Below, one piece after another: positions 1-13,672 of a stretch of 64,000 bases of DNA; position 1 is the first letter of the stretch; each line of letters opens with the position of its first letter. Under the pieces are notes generated by a model that saw nothing but the letters and a program-made list of their open reading frames with translations, was not told the DNA's origin and made no database searches. The stretch is taken from the NCBI GenBank assembly GCA_010645155.1, contig CM021316.1, positions 11,950,290 through 12,014,289 on the forward strand, written 5' to 3'. The position numbers were made by a program, and so were the translations under genes. This stretch comes from Tigriopus japonicus. Taxonomy: Eukaryota; Arthropoda; Copepoda; Harpacticoida; Harpacticidae.

Positions 1-433
1 CACAAACGGTAGTACAGTCCATTGAACAGACTGTATTTGTTTGTTTGGGCACAATGCGCTATGGAATAAATCAAGTTTTCACATCCAACCTTTGCTATTC
101 GACAGCTGTAACTTGTCAACAAAATCTTCTGTATGCCCACCCCGTGGTTTGCACCGTTTGAAGACAAAGCCAATTACGACGAGATAAAATCAGGCATACA
201 AATGTGTATTTTTCTATAGTAAATATTTTATTGTGTCCATCAAGATTTACAGTATTATGTAGAAGTACAAATTTGTTTCTTGCATTTATCATCCTGGGTT
301 CAACCATTCCTTGGACAGCAGCAATACTGATAAAGTAGAAAATTCGACCCCAAGAAACCGAGGGATTGACCGGTGAGCTCATACATTCTGCTTGCACTTC
401 CGGGATGAATCAATGGGATGAAAGTATGGGTCC

Positions 434-688
434 ATGGGTTGCCCAGCTGTGCTGCATGAACCGAGCATCGAGGCAATCCAGATGCAAGGTCATTACAACG
501 GTAAGTTATTCATATCATGGTGTCAAGAGATAGAGAGAGGTGTAAAAAAAGTATCTTATGTGGCGCTTTTTATCTTCGCAGACAAATCAAGAACTAGGCA
601 ATATTTGATATCGCCACCAATTGAACTAATAAGACCCTGTCTTCCCTTGCAAAAGAAGACAGGAGACAGACGGGCATTTGCGGGTTGA
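434..688 (+). CDS. possible small spliced ORF, unrecognised
   Basis: The reading frame starts at the ATG at 434 and meets a strong donor (AACG then GTAAGT) after base 500. A pyrimidine-containing acceptor ending CTTCGCAG lies at 574-581, so 501-581 would be an 81-bp intron. Joining 434-500 to 582-688 keeps the frame open for 57 residues and ends at TGA 686-688. The frame is also open if the intron is retained, because 81 is a multiple of three, so openness alone does not prove splicing. A second frame through the same first exon, from an ATG near 404, stops eight codons into exon 2. I recognise no domain, signal peptide or membrane segment. It may instead be untranslated exons of a gene that continues outside the window. 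Confidence 0.22.
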   Translation: MGCPAVLHEPSIEAIQMQGHYNGKLFISWCQEIERGVKKVSYVALFIFADKSRTRQYLISPPIELIRPCLPLQKKTGDRRAFAG

Positions 689-2675
689 TATCATCGAGTT
701 ATTGCCACTAGATTGGATTCATCAACGCCTTGAAGTTGCGACGAGTTGCTTGAAGATACTAGGAGGGTTGCTTACGAGAAAAAAACTGGTAAAAATACGA
801 GGAACGTTGTGGGAGCGGGGATTTTGAATGATTCCAGAAAAAGTCGGTCAGAGCTTGAAGCATTTTGTTCAGGAATTTGTCTCGAGATGGTACGTTTTAC
901 CCTCGAGTGGCGGTTTTACGAGTACTTCTTACCATGCTATTTCTCCAAAAACTGGGTGGAATTTTTGGTGGGAATGAGGAAGGTTACAACAGGCACTTAT
1001 TAGGAATGCCTTACTTTCTGTTGCAAAAGTACCAAAATCTGAGTGAGGGGTTCGTTCAAATATTTCTGACTGGAGTACATACACTTATGTACTGTAAGTG
1101 TGACAAGGGGACAGAACTGTAAACTTGAGAGGCAAAATTGGAGACAGCGCTCCTTACGGCAAGAAAAAAAACTCCTCTCTAAAGTCATGAAAATAGTTGT
1201 AGAGAGAAGGGAGAGTATCTTTTTATTTGTCAAAGTTGACTTAGAGGTGTTTCAGGGCGTGTTGTTGTACGTGATTGGCGGTTGAATTTTCCGAGAATTA
1301 TTTTCCTAATTCAATTTGGGTACTTATTTTTCTTTTTTTTTCATTGTCAAGGTCTTTGGAGCTTCACTATCACAAGATTTGTTTGTCCGAGAGAATTGGT
1401 TGCGTTTGGAATTTTGGAGATTTAATTTGGAAGTTTTGAGGACGTTCAAAAAATTCGAGATTCGTAAATGCTGATGCCAACCTAGATATAAACTATCTAA
1501 AATAGAGCTTATAACTTGGATGTTCATAAAAAATCTCTGACTTAGTTTCAACATTTAAGTTGCTTCTGGAATTATATCAAGGGGAAAGAGGAAAAAATGA
1601 AATTTTAGATTTGCAATTCTTGTCATGGATTTAGTGGAAAGATTTTCTTTGTGCCACTAATTCTAAGTGGAGAAAAGAGAGAGAGAGAGAGAAGAAACGG
1701 TCTCGATAATATCACGAATTCAGTTTCTTGGTTTGGCCGCAAGTGTCGCATGAAATTGATATGCCATGAAGTTAAAGTTTTCTAATGGATTTGGGGGAAA
1801 TGAACGGACTGAAGTAGATCATCAAGACATCATTCTCATTCAGAAATGCTCGTGTCTGAATAAAGAAACTGGGTTGGACTATAGAATATTGCAGGGTCAG
1901 TTTAGGGTTCACTTCAAGGAATGCAAAGCATTGCTTTTGATTGCTATTGGATGACTGCATGCAGTCAAGTCACGGGGGTAGGAGCGACAGAGGAGTAAAA
2001 AGAGGTTCCAATGGATCAGTCTTGCTTCGGTAGGGTCCCAAATCAATTTGGAGACTTGTTTGTGTATGAAATAACAACAAGACAATTCCAATGGGAATTG
2101 GACAGTCAAGTACGAGTGGTTGTAAGACAAGAAGTATCAGACACAGTTGTAGCAATAATTATTTTAATATGGCAGTGACGAGTGGTTTTGTTGTCTTTCA
2201 TATCCGCTTGTAGGGGATTGAAGATGAAAAATGTAATTTGTGGTAGCAAACGCTGGGAAAATAATGGCCAAAAATGAGTTGGTTGATGGTAGGTTTGTTT
2301 GTTTTGATTGGTTTCTTATGAATTTCATTGTATAAAAAGTATCTCAAAATGGCAGAGTTGTTTTGGAGGTGATTTTAGGGGATTCCACTTCGGGTGGGGA
2401 CAAAAATATAGAAAACGGAAAAAAACAAAAAACAATAACAGTCAAGTCACAACCATATTTTTCCGACAAATATGAGCATTTTTGGTAAGAATTCCTTGAT
2501 TTCATCTAATTGCAATTGGGTTTTGTGGAGTTTCGGATTTTCTCTTTTGTGGATGATGCTGATGATAAAAAAAATTGACCTAATCTTCAGTTTCACGTCT
2601 GGCGGTATAAAGGTTGAAAAGACTGATGTGTAAAAAACTCTCTAAAACGCTTCCAAAGCCACTCTATCCTAACCA
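689..2675. other. intergenic, 3' flank of SINHCAF
   Basis: No gene is recognised in this 2-kb stretch. It includes a short (AG)n tract near 1676-1692 and AT-rich sequence. The part just left of 2676 should contain the 3' untranslated region of the minus-strand SINHCAF gene. Confidence 0.5.
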
Positions 2676-3705
2676 TTACGTTACTAAAGCCGCCCCTTCT
2701 TCGTCAATGGTCAGGGGTTCCAATTCGGAGGGGGGAGGGGTCTCAGAAGGGGGTGGGGTGGAACAATAGTCGGTTGAGGTGGGACTACTCGCTTGCTTGT
2801 CAAAGAAGCCTTCGTCATCTTCAGCTGCTAACTTGAGCTCTTCAACCGATTCGGCGGTTTTGGCCAAGTTATAGAGGGCGTCGTTGTCGTCCATTGGTAA
2901 GACGCGACTATTATCCGGGACTTCCATGTCCTCTGACGTGGTAGAACTCGTCGAACTGCTGCTAGTACACGAGGGTAGGGCCTGATTGGTTTTGCAACCG
3001 GCACAGGGTTTGAAGTATTCCAGACATACTGACACCTCTCCTTGGGCACCCACAAAAATGGACCCACAACAGATTTCTTCTCTATAAATTAAGAAAATGC
3101 GTTTTAACTTGTCATCCTATTGGAAAGAAGGTGCAGATAAAAGTAATAACTTACCTTCGCCAATAGCGTTTGTCGAGGAATGGATTGTCGAACGGATCGA
3201 TGCTAACATTCAGATTTCGCCGTCGGATGAGTTCCTTGCTCTGCTTCTTGCTACGCTTGTACACGTGTTTTTTCTTGATGGGCGTGTCCTCCTTGTCGGA
3301 GAGCTCTTTGGTCTCTTTTTTCACCACACACTTCTTCTTACTGCGAACCATATTTTTAATGCCTGGACCACTCCGGGCATCCACCACATGCTGCCATGTT
3401 CTGGTTGAAGTACTTGGTAACTTGGAGAATCGCTTCACCAAGAGCACGCAAGCATTGCAAATCTCCCCGGAGCGTTCTTCTTGAAGTTCAAAGCACTTCT
3501 CGAAGAACTCTTCATATTTTAGACTATCGGTAAATCTTGAGCTGGAACATTGAATTGAATAATGAAATATTTCCCATCATCAAGGTCATTGATGGGCTTT
3601 TGCTCACCCTCAAATAAGATGGAAAGCTTACCTGCTTGATTTGGCTTTGCAAATGCAACAGCCATTCACGGATCGAAACACTTTGGGTTTGTGGAACGAA
3701 AACAT
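2676..3705 (-). CDS. SINHCAF: SINHCAF/FAM60A homologue, SIN3-HDAC complex subunit
   Basis: This family is a nuclear subunit of the SIN3-HDAC co-repressor. Three exons join in frame: 3705-3632 (starts MFSFHKPKVFRS), 3541-3155 and 3081-2676, giving 288 residues. The donors are GTAAGC and GTAAGT, and the acceptors end TTCCAG and TTATAG. Family hallmarks are visible: the CCICKAKSSSSRFTDS block near residues 16-31, the ICNACVLLVKR segment (52-62) and the DARSGPG block (79-85). A YWRREEICCG motif (151-160) leads to a FKPCAGC cluster. The paired cysteines suggest a zinc-binding N-terminal region. Residues after about 185 are rich in Ser, Thr and acidic residues and look disordered. The protein is longer than the vertebrate one I recall (about 220 residues), mainly in this tail. 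The start is the first ATG of the conserved block. The assignment rests on recognised motifs and was not tested by a search. Confidence 0.92.
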
Positions 3706-6700
3706 GATTTTATCCCATGGATAATGATGAAATTGATGTATGTAAATGGATCTACGGATTTTGAGGGCAACCTGAAAGTAGATCAAAAGACAGGCATGTT
3801 AGTTGTGATTTCGATCCGTGTTCACTTTCTTATAGTGTCTCCTCTCACCGATGCCCAATGTCTAACTAGCCAACATCTAGACAGAGGGACTTCCCTCAAG
3901 TGGAAATCCTACCCTAATACTAAATGTGCGGCGGCATTGAGGGCGAACTATCCCGTCTTCAAGGAACTACAACATGATTCCTCGCTACAACAGAGCTCCC
4001 CACAAGAGGGGCGTGCGTGCGTCCTTTTCATCGATTGACAGTACTACGCTAGAGAGCCACTAGTGTGTTCCCGTTCCACTAACGACTAGGTTGCTTTCTG
4101 GGGGAGGAAAGAGACCTTCAACAAAGAACATGCACAAAAAGCGCGACAAAAACATTGTTCCAAGGGTGCCGAAGGTTAAGCCTTTAGCCCACAAGACCGG
4201 CGCACCATGTCGGCAACAAAGTGTGGCTTGGTCCTCATGCTTGATTGCATAAATGCGCCCAATCCTTCAAGTCCCAAGTCTTTGTTCAAAATCATATGGA
4301 TCCGTATTTAAACGCTCTTAATAAGTGTAAGAGGGTCGTCTGATCCTCAAGGCTGGCCCAGTTCCATCGGAAGGCAAGTCACCCTGGTGATTGAACACAC
4401 TGACCTACTTTCTGAGCTCCCCCTCAAAGAAATGTTCCACCACTCCAGAGGCGAAAACGGCGCTTAACAGCCTACTAGTCGGTCGTTCGGCCAGTGTGTA
4501 TGTGTGAATGAGTGAGTGAGTGAGTCTGTGCAGTACAGGGTTAGATGGCAAAAAACCTCCCCTTTCTGTCAATGCGTTTGTTGCCTCTCTCTCCACCCTT
4601 GGCTGATGTGTAGAATTTGGAATTCCAGCCAGAGGTAGTAGGTAGGGGACGAAGCGGATGGAGAAAGGAACAAGCTAGGCAGAGGAACAACGCCCCATCA
4701 TAGTGATACCCCAGGGGATTGATGCAGTAGAGAAAGCCGACAAAAACCACCCTACTCTCAACATACAAATTCTATTTCTATTTAAGAGGGCTTTTCATGA
4801 TCGATAGGAAGAAGAACTGGGTCAGATTATAGCAAAAAATAGCCAAAGCTCCACAAAGAAAGACCTTTTTGGACAATGTGCCTCTCTGACCCAAATCTAG
4901 AAACACTAGACAACTTGTCCTAGTTTTCGGGAGAACATCGAACTAGTTCAAGGGTTGCTTTCTGTGCCAATCTTGGACGTGCTTTTCTTCTTTCTCCAGC
5001 CAACTGGAACTGGGAGAAAGGACGAGGGGATCACTTCTGGCCTTGAAAATTGACACAAAGGCTTGCAAAACCATGCGAAAGAATAAGAAGAAAAATGCAC
5101 TTTGCAACACCTACCAGAACAGTGTTTGGAGTCACTTTGCAACATCAGAATAAAGGTGTGCCCTTGTTCTATGAGTTTTATCTCAGCAGGACACAAAGAG
5201 ACGTGTTATCTAAATTATGAAGCAATATCAAGAAAAAAAGAAGTTTCTCTAGGAAAGATAAGGTTCGTCAATAAACATTGAGGCAAAGCCTCGAAACAAG
5301 ATTGGGCGAAGAGTTACAAAAAAGGACAAAGAAATGCTTTCATTACCCTCACTTTAAGGCCAAGGCCAGGAACAGTCAAAACACAAAGGCTCCCTTCGCT
5401 TCCTTTTTCTCCCACGTGCATAACTTAGTAAGAAAAGCCGGTCATTGAAGCTTGCAACCGAGAACGAAAAACCACTCACCTCTCTCCTTTAAACTGCTTT
5501 TAAACTATCACTGAAAGACATTCGATATTAAGTTTTTAGATATATGCTGTCTGGTTGAACCCCACCAAGCGACTATGATTGTGAAGCAACAATGGTGATT
5601 GTCAATGTTGTTACATGTCGTAAGTGAGAACACAGTTCTCTGTATCTCTCTTTGGAAAAAACGTCACTCACTACGGTGCAAGCTACGTCTGTTTCTCTTT
5701 AGAATTGCGTAAAAAGGCCGTGTCGGGAGGGCAAGGCAAAGGCCGGCTCTTGGGCCCTCACCAAGGAAGCAGGCCTGAATGTCAAAGCTGTACTTGCTTG
5801 AGTGTAACAAGGATTTCGACTGACGCCTTGGGTACACCTCCTTCCCAGTTCAAGACCATTCATGCAAGGGTACCACGAGGTACTTTTCTTCCTTCTGCTT
5901 CCCTCGTTATGTCTCTGACTAACGTCATTGGGAAAACTCCGTGATGCATTCAGGATGCCTCCTGGTTTGGAAACCACGTGATTTTTCCAGAACTCGCCAT
6001 GTGCCACGTAACACTCACACTGGTTGTGAGGGAACACTCATGAGTTTTCCAAGGAACATTTGCCGGTTGGGGTTAAGATGAAATGGTGCAACGAACCAGA
6101 ACTCACATAAGTTGGTGAGTTTTGTTACAAAGGACAAAGGGGCTCCGAACCGTTTTAAATGCAATTTCCAGACGGAGAACGAACGCTCTTTGTTCCCATT
6201 CTTGAGGTGCATTTTTGCATTGACATGTCACGGTTGCATTTCAGCTCGCTCGAGATCTAAGATTGTGGAAAACGAGGGAAGAACGGGCCAATTTTGAACC
6301 TTTATGGATGTTGTTGGAGAATTCGACTCAACTTGAGTCAACTGAATTGCACCTGCCATGGTTTGATAAATCAATGCAATGTCAATTTGAGAGACCGGGA
6401 AATATTACTGGGCTTCGTTTGAACTTGACTTCGAACAAAGACGGCAGCTGCGACATGCAAGTGTATGTGCCCCCTCTCCTTTTTGTCCCCTTATTCTTGG
6501 TCTTCCTCACGAGCTTTTATTGTATTGCGACCATTCCAACCATCTCCATTGCCGCCAACAACAACATCATCATCATTATTCTCACTATTACCCAAGCCTT
6601 AAAAAAGTCCTTCTTCACAGATTGACTTGTGAACTTTACAACGTAGGCAAGAAGCCATCCATCCTGCGATTGAGGCGGCCAACTCGGAATTGAGGGCTTG

Positions 6701-9700
6701 GTCGGTTACATATTTACGTAATCACTTCATGCCAAAGCTTGCCGTGAGACCGGGGATAAAGTGCATTGCATGGTTGTCTTTGTCCATTGGAGTAGATAGT
6801 TTATATGGTTACAAATGCACTCAAAGAAAGGGTCTGTCTCTCTCTCTCTCCTTGTTAGGAAAACAGACAACGACGAAAGGGGATGGTTTTGAAACACGTT
6901 GCGCCATCTCTCTCTACGAAAGCCAATCAAACCAGCGTGGTTTTTGGCCTAAAAGAAAGCCCAAAAGCGCCATCTTTTTTCCGCATTTTCTCGAAGCAGT
7001 CATGAATTTGGGTCCTTACTTACTATTCAAGCAAATCCCCAAATCACCAGAAATCCAAATAACACATGTGTCACATGTTGTGAACTCACATTTGTCAGGC
7101 ACACTTATTGAACATTGACATTCTCCCATCTTGGAAAAACTACGATGGACTAAATTTAACAAAGCTTTGATGAACCATACCTGCGGGTATATGTCGTACT
7201 AACAGTCACTTTCACTACTATTTGTGCTCAAAACAATCCAGTAAAAAGTAGCAATATTAATTAATAGTGGAAATGTCACTTGCAAACCAGGAACACGTGC
7301 TCCAAACGAAGTTCAATGACAGACTGACTAAAAAGGTTCGATCGCAATGTCAAGCTGGAGGCCGACACGGGATTAAAAAGACGGCCAATCGAGTCGGGCC
7401 GAAATCGACGTTGTATCCTGCGTGATTCTCAGCTTCACAGCTCAGGCAAGCCTCTGATTCCTACATGGGAGATAGATACATAGGTTCACATCCTCCGTCA
7501 AGCAGCCTGCTTTACGTTGTATGTACTACACACGGTGAGGTAAAGAGCTAAGGGGAGAAAGATATAGGTAGACACCACACCGCTCCCTCCAGACGAGGTG
7601 AGTGTCAGGCCGAGACCAAGGTTTTTTCATTCCAAGGACATGGCCCTGAAGCTTTAACGGGGATGGTGAACCACGATGCTAAATGGTTGGCGCCACAGGA
7701 GCAACTGAGCTTTACTTGCAGAATTGCAGTTTTCTACCTCAAAATTCGATTCAGCTTGGTTAGAACTGTCATTGGGGTGTTGTGCGAGCAATTTCCGGAA
7801 TTGCCATGTGTTCAATGTTGGTTGAATCTCAGGAAATCTTGGAGCTACGGGAATGACACCATAGGTATCTCCTTACTTGGGAGAGTGACCTTCAAAAAAA
7901 CCTGGTTGGTGAGTAACCGAGTAACTGTTCGTACGTACTCGGGATATACACAGGCAAGTTTACTTCCTACTTCACCGAAATGAGGCGTTGTAACGATTTT
8001 TTAGCATCGTTATGTTGGTTACTAAGTTTGGACATTTGGATTAGAGTGGTAAAATTGCGTGCGCCCGGGACAGAAAGAAACTGACTGGCAACAATTCAGC
8101 CAACTATGACAAGGGCATGTCGGATGAATGATGCCTCTGGTTAATGAAGGCTTGTCTTCCAAACATATTTTGACCGTCATGTCATTTAAGTATACGTAGT
8201 GTTGTCCAAGTCATGGCCCTAGTAGTCTGTTCATTTGTCGTCGGTCGTCCTTTTTCCTCGTCGGGAGATCAGAAGTAGACCCCTTCGAATCGCGTTCGTT
8301 GCCCAAGAGTGTCTGATTTTGGGACTGTCTAGTCGTCTGAGACCTCAATGATGATGATGATGATGATCAAGAGCAGGCAAGAGTAGAGTGCCAACCAGGG
8401 GTCTTTGTGTGGATGACTATTCTAAACACAGTCCCGTGGGGTGCTATCGATTCGCCGTTTCAGACTCACATTTCCCTTCTCCAGGACTTGATGAATTTCC
8501 ATGTCAAGATCCCAGACAGGATTATCCTACTCCAATATACACACAATCTACTACTGCGCTATATTGATTGGTTCGCATATGTCCAACAAGTATGACAAGT
8601 TTGTGGTCGCATCTCGGCTGACAAAGGTGCCAAATCGAAAGGTATTTTTCTTCGAACTGTCAGAAGGAAATGCCAAAATCCAGCAACCAAGAGGGCTGTG
8701 GCCGAACAAGAGAATTTTTGGCGGGTTTCATTGGCTTGGAGGCAGTTGAATCGGAGTGAAGTGAGGAGGGCATTACTCTCTCTCTCTCGCTCTTTTTCCC
8801 TCCTTCTCTCATGCTGCTCTCCTTTGGCTTATTCGGGGGTGAGTGCCCTTTGCTTGGCTTCTATGGGATGAACTTGGGACCAATGACCGCCCAGTCAAAC
8901 ACTTAGATAATAGTCACAAATGCAAATGACATTCTTGGCATATCCCATTTAAAGGCCTTGGGACTATCCTGAGTTGCTCTACAGATTGACATTTTGGACA
9001 AAGCTTAGATAAAATGGAACTTCAAACTAAAAGTCCTCAATCGAACTTTCATAATTCTCAGACATTGGGAGCTCAGTGTCGGAAGTATCATGCAGACGAA
9101 GCACGACCTAGCTTTTAATACTCATGTCACAAGATTTTGACAACGATTTGTGTAATTTACCTCAATTGCAGTAATCGATCACTGATTTGAAGACGCACGC
9201 ACTCACTGATAATGGATTGAAGTGACACCACTTGTTCTGCAAGGCCACTCTGAAGGTCCAGTCGATGAACTGAGCTATTTCGCACATTGGTGAACAACAA
9301 AAACCTTCTTCCTGGCCACCAACACTCAAAGTCAGACGTAGCTAACAACAAAGCATGTTCGGAACGGGGTTAACGTTCTTTCGTCTGCACTTGGAATACT
9401 ATACTGTCGCTCGATTCCTTGAGCTCTCCTTCTCTCCATAAGCAAATCCCGGTCTCTTCTTTTTTCTTTCCTTCTTTCTCCCCTGATGATCTCTCTAGTC
9501 TCTAGTTCACTAGTGGGTCCTCACACTCACCAACACACGCACACATCCCATGCAGTCCTCGCACTCAGATCGATCGTCAACGTGAGTCCGCTACCACTTA
9601 CTTACTTCTAGTACATATACTCCAGACCATTGAACCTTTCGTCGTCCAATGGTCCGGCCCTTTTTACGCAAGTAATTCTGTGTACGTACTCACTGAGCAA

Positions 9701-12700
9701 GCATGCACGCCCAACACGTTGGGGACCGCAACGTTGTGACTCACTGTTGGTTGTGACGACCACGTTGTTTCGCTAACGGAACGGTACTGCTACTTCTACT
9801 ACCATCAACAACCATCACTCCGCTACCCCAACCACGAAACCATTGCCCTATAACTCTTCTGTTTGTTTGAGGGATGAAAGGAAAAACGGCAACCCTCTCG
9901 CTCTCTTTGAGCATATAGTCTCGGAAACCAGGGCATTCACCCCCATGGCGTATTGTTGCCTGTAGGTTTCCCTCCAGTCTGGAGAGGGTGGACAACATAC
10001 GAAATTTCTCCGCCGAACTAGAGCTAGGAAAGGGTTATTGACTTGGGGTGGTGAAAGACGGATTTCTTGGATGCGTCACAAGTCTCAACTACGTCGTAAG
10101 GGTGCAAAAGAGGGTGGATGTTTGTCTACCACCTTCCTCACGTGTTTGAGACAGTTATGAAATGTGCAAATAGGTGGACATTTTTAAGGAGCTTCAACCT
10201 TTGGGAAAATGTAGGTTTAGGCCTTTAAATAGAACGTTTGAGTCAGACTGTCGGGGAACAAACCTAAGGTTATTGAACGATAAAGCCTCGGCATCGCGTT
10301 TCCTCCAAGACAAGTGCATTTTGATTCAATTTTGCAACTTTGAACCACTTGGGCTGATTTCAGACATGAAAGAGGAGGATTTTGAAACCTCGCATGCATC
10401 AAGGCTGGGTCATTATCCGACTTTGAGACTGTCTACAAACGATTGCACATTTAATGACACCCCTCAGAAAGCACACCGATCACGAAATATCTCTCGGTTA
10501 AGTTTTACCTTGCAAAAATAATGTAGGGCCCCAGAAACAGAGACCCTTTGACCTTCTCACATGAGCCAATAAATGTACTTTCAGATGACTCGTCATCTGA
10601 AAAGCACATCTCGAACGCCTCCAAGCAAGAAAAGGGTTCGATCGACACAAAGATCTTTGTGAGTTGGTCTTTGCACACATTTGCGCATTACAATCCATCG
10701 GAGAGCAACGACCAAAAGTCCGGCAAAACAACAAGAGCGTTGCCTCCACCTTCCAGTTTTCGTTGATGGTACTAGTACGACGGCTATGTTGTACGAACCT
10801 CCTCAAGCATTGTCGGACGTGTGGCGACGTATCTCACAACGACAAAGCATCTTCAGAGCGTTAACAACAACAGCCACACCGGCAGCCGTACTTGGAAAGA
10901 CCAATGAACTACCTTGAACATTTGGAGTTCAATGCCTTACAAATCATTGAGAGAAGTAGGGGAAGGAGGAGGAGGATCGAGGGTTGGCTCCCACAAGGCA
11001 TAACACAGAGGAAGAAGCACATTCCGCCTAGCTGCTGCCTTCATGGACACTCACCTTGCCACATTGGCCATGCTCTCCAACGTTTGCACATACTGCTGAT
11101 ATTTGCATGAACGTTGTCATCGGATTTTGAGTGCCAATATGAAGATTGGTGATGTCCTATGAGTGATTTGAAACCAGAACAAACCTTATGGGTTCTTTTG
11201 TACGGTATCAGTCAAATCCAGGATGCTTTAGCACTCAAAACAGATGGTGTTGATCAAAGAGGAAGAGCGTTCATTGATCCCAAGTGGGGAATGAGGGTAT
11301 TCTTAGCTTTTCAGGCCATGGCCTGGTGGGCTTCCAGCTGACACACTTGTGTTGCTATTGGTCCAACGCACGCCATTGGCTGATGGAAATGGCGGCGAAA
11401 TCCCAATCTTAGGCAGGTTCCTGCCATCCACTAGAAAAACAACCATCAGTTTTGGCCACAACGGAAATTTGCCTTTTCCGGGACTCTTGTCATCAGGGGA
11501 GAAAGACAATTCAAAATTGAAGCAACGCCTTCTTCTTCGCTTCAGAACGTCAATTTGTACTGCCCGAGGAGGGAGGGGGAAGTAGGAATCTGCTTGAATC
11601 ACAGGGGGTGACTAGGCAGTGATATCATTCATTCATTCTTTCCTTTTGCTCAGGTGTCCATGTGTACGTACACATTATGTCATCTCTACTCACGACATTG
11701 ACGGCAAGCGGACAATTAGTGACAGATCTTGAAATCTCTCGCAGTTTCCTTTCCGAGACATCTTATCCAGGGATCAAGGAGGAAAAAGAGTCACTCATTG
11801 GGAACTAGGTTTGTGTGCTCTTGCCTTCAATCTTGGATGAATCTTATCGCCAAGCACCTAAGCAAGGCCTTGTGGACATAACCTGTTTCTCAGAAGTGGC
11901 ACTTCCCTTTGGAAATCCGTACTGTGACCGTGTCATGGGCATTTGCCCATTGAGATTTATCAACGTGCTTCAAACACTCCGAAATGAAAATGCTATGCAG
12001 AGGTGTTCAGGAAGTGCGATCCGCGCCAAGATAGTTAGTTCGCTTTTTAACGGTGCTTGATGATACCAGCAATCCAGGGCAAGTATCACCAGCACTGAAA
12101 GACTTGGGTTTCGCTCTGAAATCACTTCCTCAACATTGTACAATAGGCTATGTGTCCTTGAGTGTCTCAGAGCGTTGGCCTTACATCTGGGCGGCGAGGT
12201 GGGGTCACAGCATTAAATGTACCGCACAGTTTGAACTAAGTTTTTTTTGCGCTGGCAAGGCCATTGACTGATCATTTAGGGATGACTTTTGCAATCCAAT
12301 ACCACGTGGTATTGGTGATGCATGGGCTTGCTTTTTTAGCTATGCTCTTCATTCCCCCTTCCTTCCTGACTTAGCAACGAACACCGAGGCTCTTCAGTTT
12401 AAAGCCGAGCTATGGAGATCGTATTGAGGAAGGTTCGACGTGGTGGCAAATCTGATCTCAAGGATACACAAAGTTAGTGGAGGACGGACTAAGCATAGAG
12501 CCTTGAATGACTCCATACACCTAAGCAAGCTTTTGGAGGGTTACTGACTTTTAGCATCGCAATTGCAGATCTGTGTTTTTTCATGATAAAAAGAGGCACT
12601 CCGGGGAAGATGAGAATGAGAAAAAGTGCTGGAGACGATTTACTTCCTCGATCATCCTTTTGTGTGACAAAGCATTTACAAAAGTCCATTCTGAACCATA

Positions 12701-13463
12701 TGAAATTGGCACATAATGTTACACAGGAGGTTAGACAACATAGGAGGATCTTAAGGGCCAGTTTAAGCCCATGAAGCATGATTTGATTAGCTTTGAGAAA
12801 AATTAGGCTTCTAAAAATTTGCTGAACATTGCATTTTGTTATCTGTTACAATCAAAATGTGAAACAAGAGGGAGGAACACGGATGAAGTTGCACAATATT
12901 GCACAAGGGCAAGTTATCAAGGAGAAAGAATGAAGCCGCAGAGCAAGGGCGCTTCACAAGAGATAAACACAACCAGTGTCGAACTCTGGTCCATCTCTCG
13001 CATGGAAAATGACCACATTACGAAATTGCCTTGAACATAACACGAGGCATAAATTGACCACCCTAGTATTTGCTAGGGATTCTCTGCATACCAGGCTTAT
13101 CGATATCTTGGTGCAAGTCTTCTTTTTACCAAGCAGGAAACATTCCTTCCGTCAGGCCTAGTCGAGGCTTGATAAGGACGGGAAGATGTTGGAAGTTCGA
13201 GAGTATACGTATTTCTTCCCCCCTTGATCCTACTGACACATATTCGGCATACTGGCGAAGTCAGTTGCGAACGGGAATTCACCCGGCTATCACCTTCAAG
13301 TACTGTCTACCGACTTGGAAGGTTTTTTCCCTCCATATCTTCACGCACAAGCACACTCATGAGGTAGGCATCTTCAGAGAAAGTAGGTTAGTAGGCCGTT
13401 GCTGATCCATAGCCTTGTATGGAGTCATCTTGGCCTGAAACCTCGTTCCCTCTTTTGCCTTGA
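3706..13463. other. unassigned region upstream of SINHCAF
   Basis: Almost 10 kb with no gene I can name. The first few hundred bases should hold the SINHCAF promoter and 5' untranslated region. Simple repeats include (TC)n near 6838-6852, a run of ATG triplets at 8348-8367 and (TC)n near 8774-8790. ORFs of 60-140 codons occur on both strands without recognisable motifs. On the minus strand, an open frame ending at 9161 reads into a GTAAAT donor and could be an exon, but I cannot place it in a family. Confidence 0.4.
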
Positions 13464-13672
13464 ATGACTAACGTGGTGAAACACTCTTCACCTGCTCCTC
13501 CTGGTGGCAATCTACAGTATTCAGTCCCTGTCGATCGCTGTGCAGCTCCTCAACCGGCGGCGAACTGGCACCAGCCACACAACGATTGGCTGGGACGCCA
13601 TCTTCCTCAACTTTCAACAAAATTTTCACTCTGACAGCTCAAGCCCTTATCCACGCCTTGTGGACGAACGTA
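13464..13672 (+). other. coding-like island, unrecognised
   Basis: Two plus-strand frames overlap here. One runs from ATG 13464 to TGA 13632-13634 (56 aa, rich in Pro, His and Ala). The other is open from 13504 and reaches a GTATGT donor-like site near 13668. In the second frame the third codon position is strongly C or G over about 45 codons, as it is in the nearby Rab21 gene, which favours real coding. I do not recognise either peptide. It could be an exon of a plus-strand gene that also uses the island near 14.8 kb. Confidence 0.22.

Noticed and set aside
3691..4038. 115-codon plus-strand ORF overlapping SINHCAF exon 1
   Set aside because: It begins inside the antisense of a conserved exon and shows no motif of its own.
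10498..10806. Zinc-finger-like spacing (SHLKVHLLAH) in a minus-strand ORF
   Set aside because: The required cysteine pair and linker are missing; it looks like a chance match.
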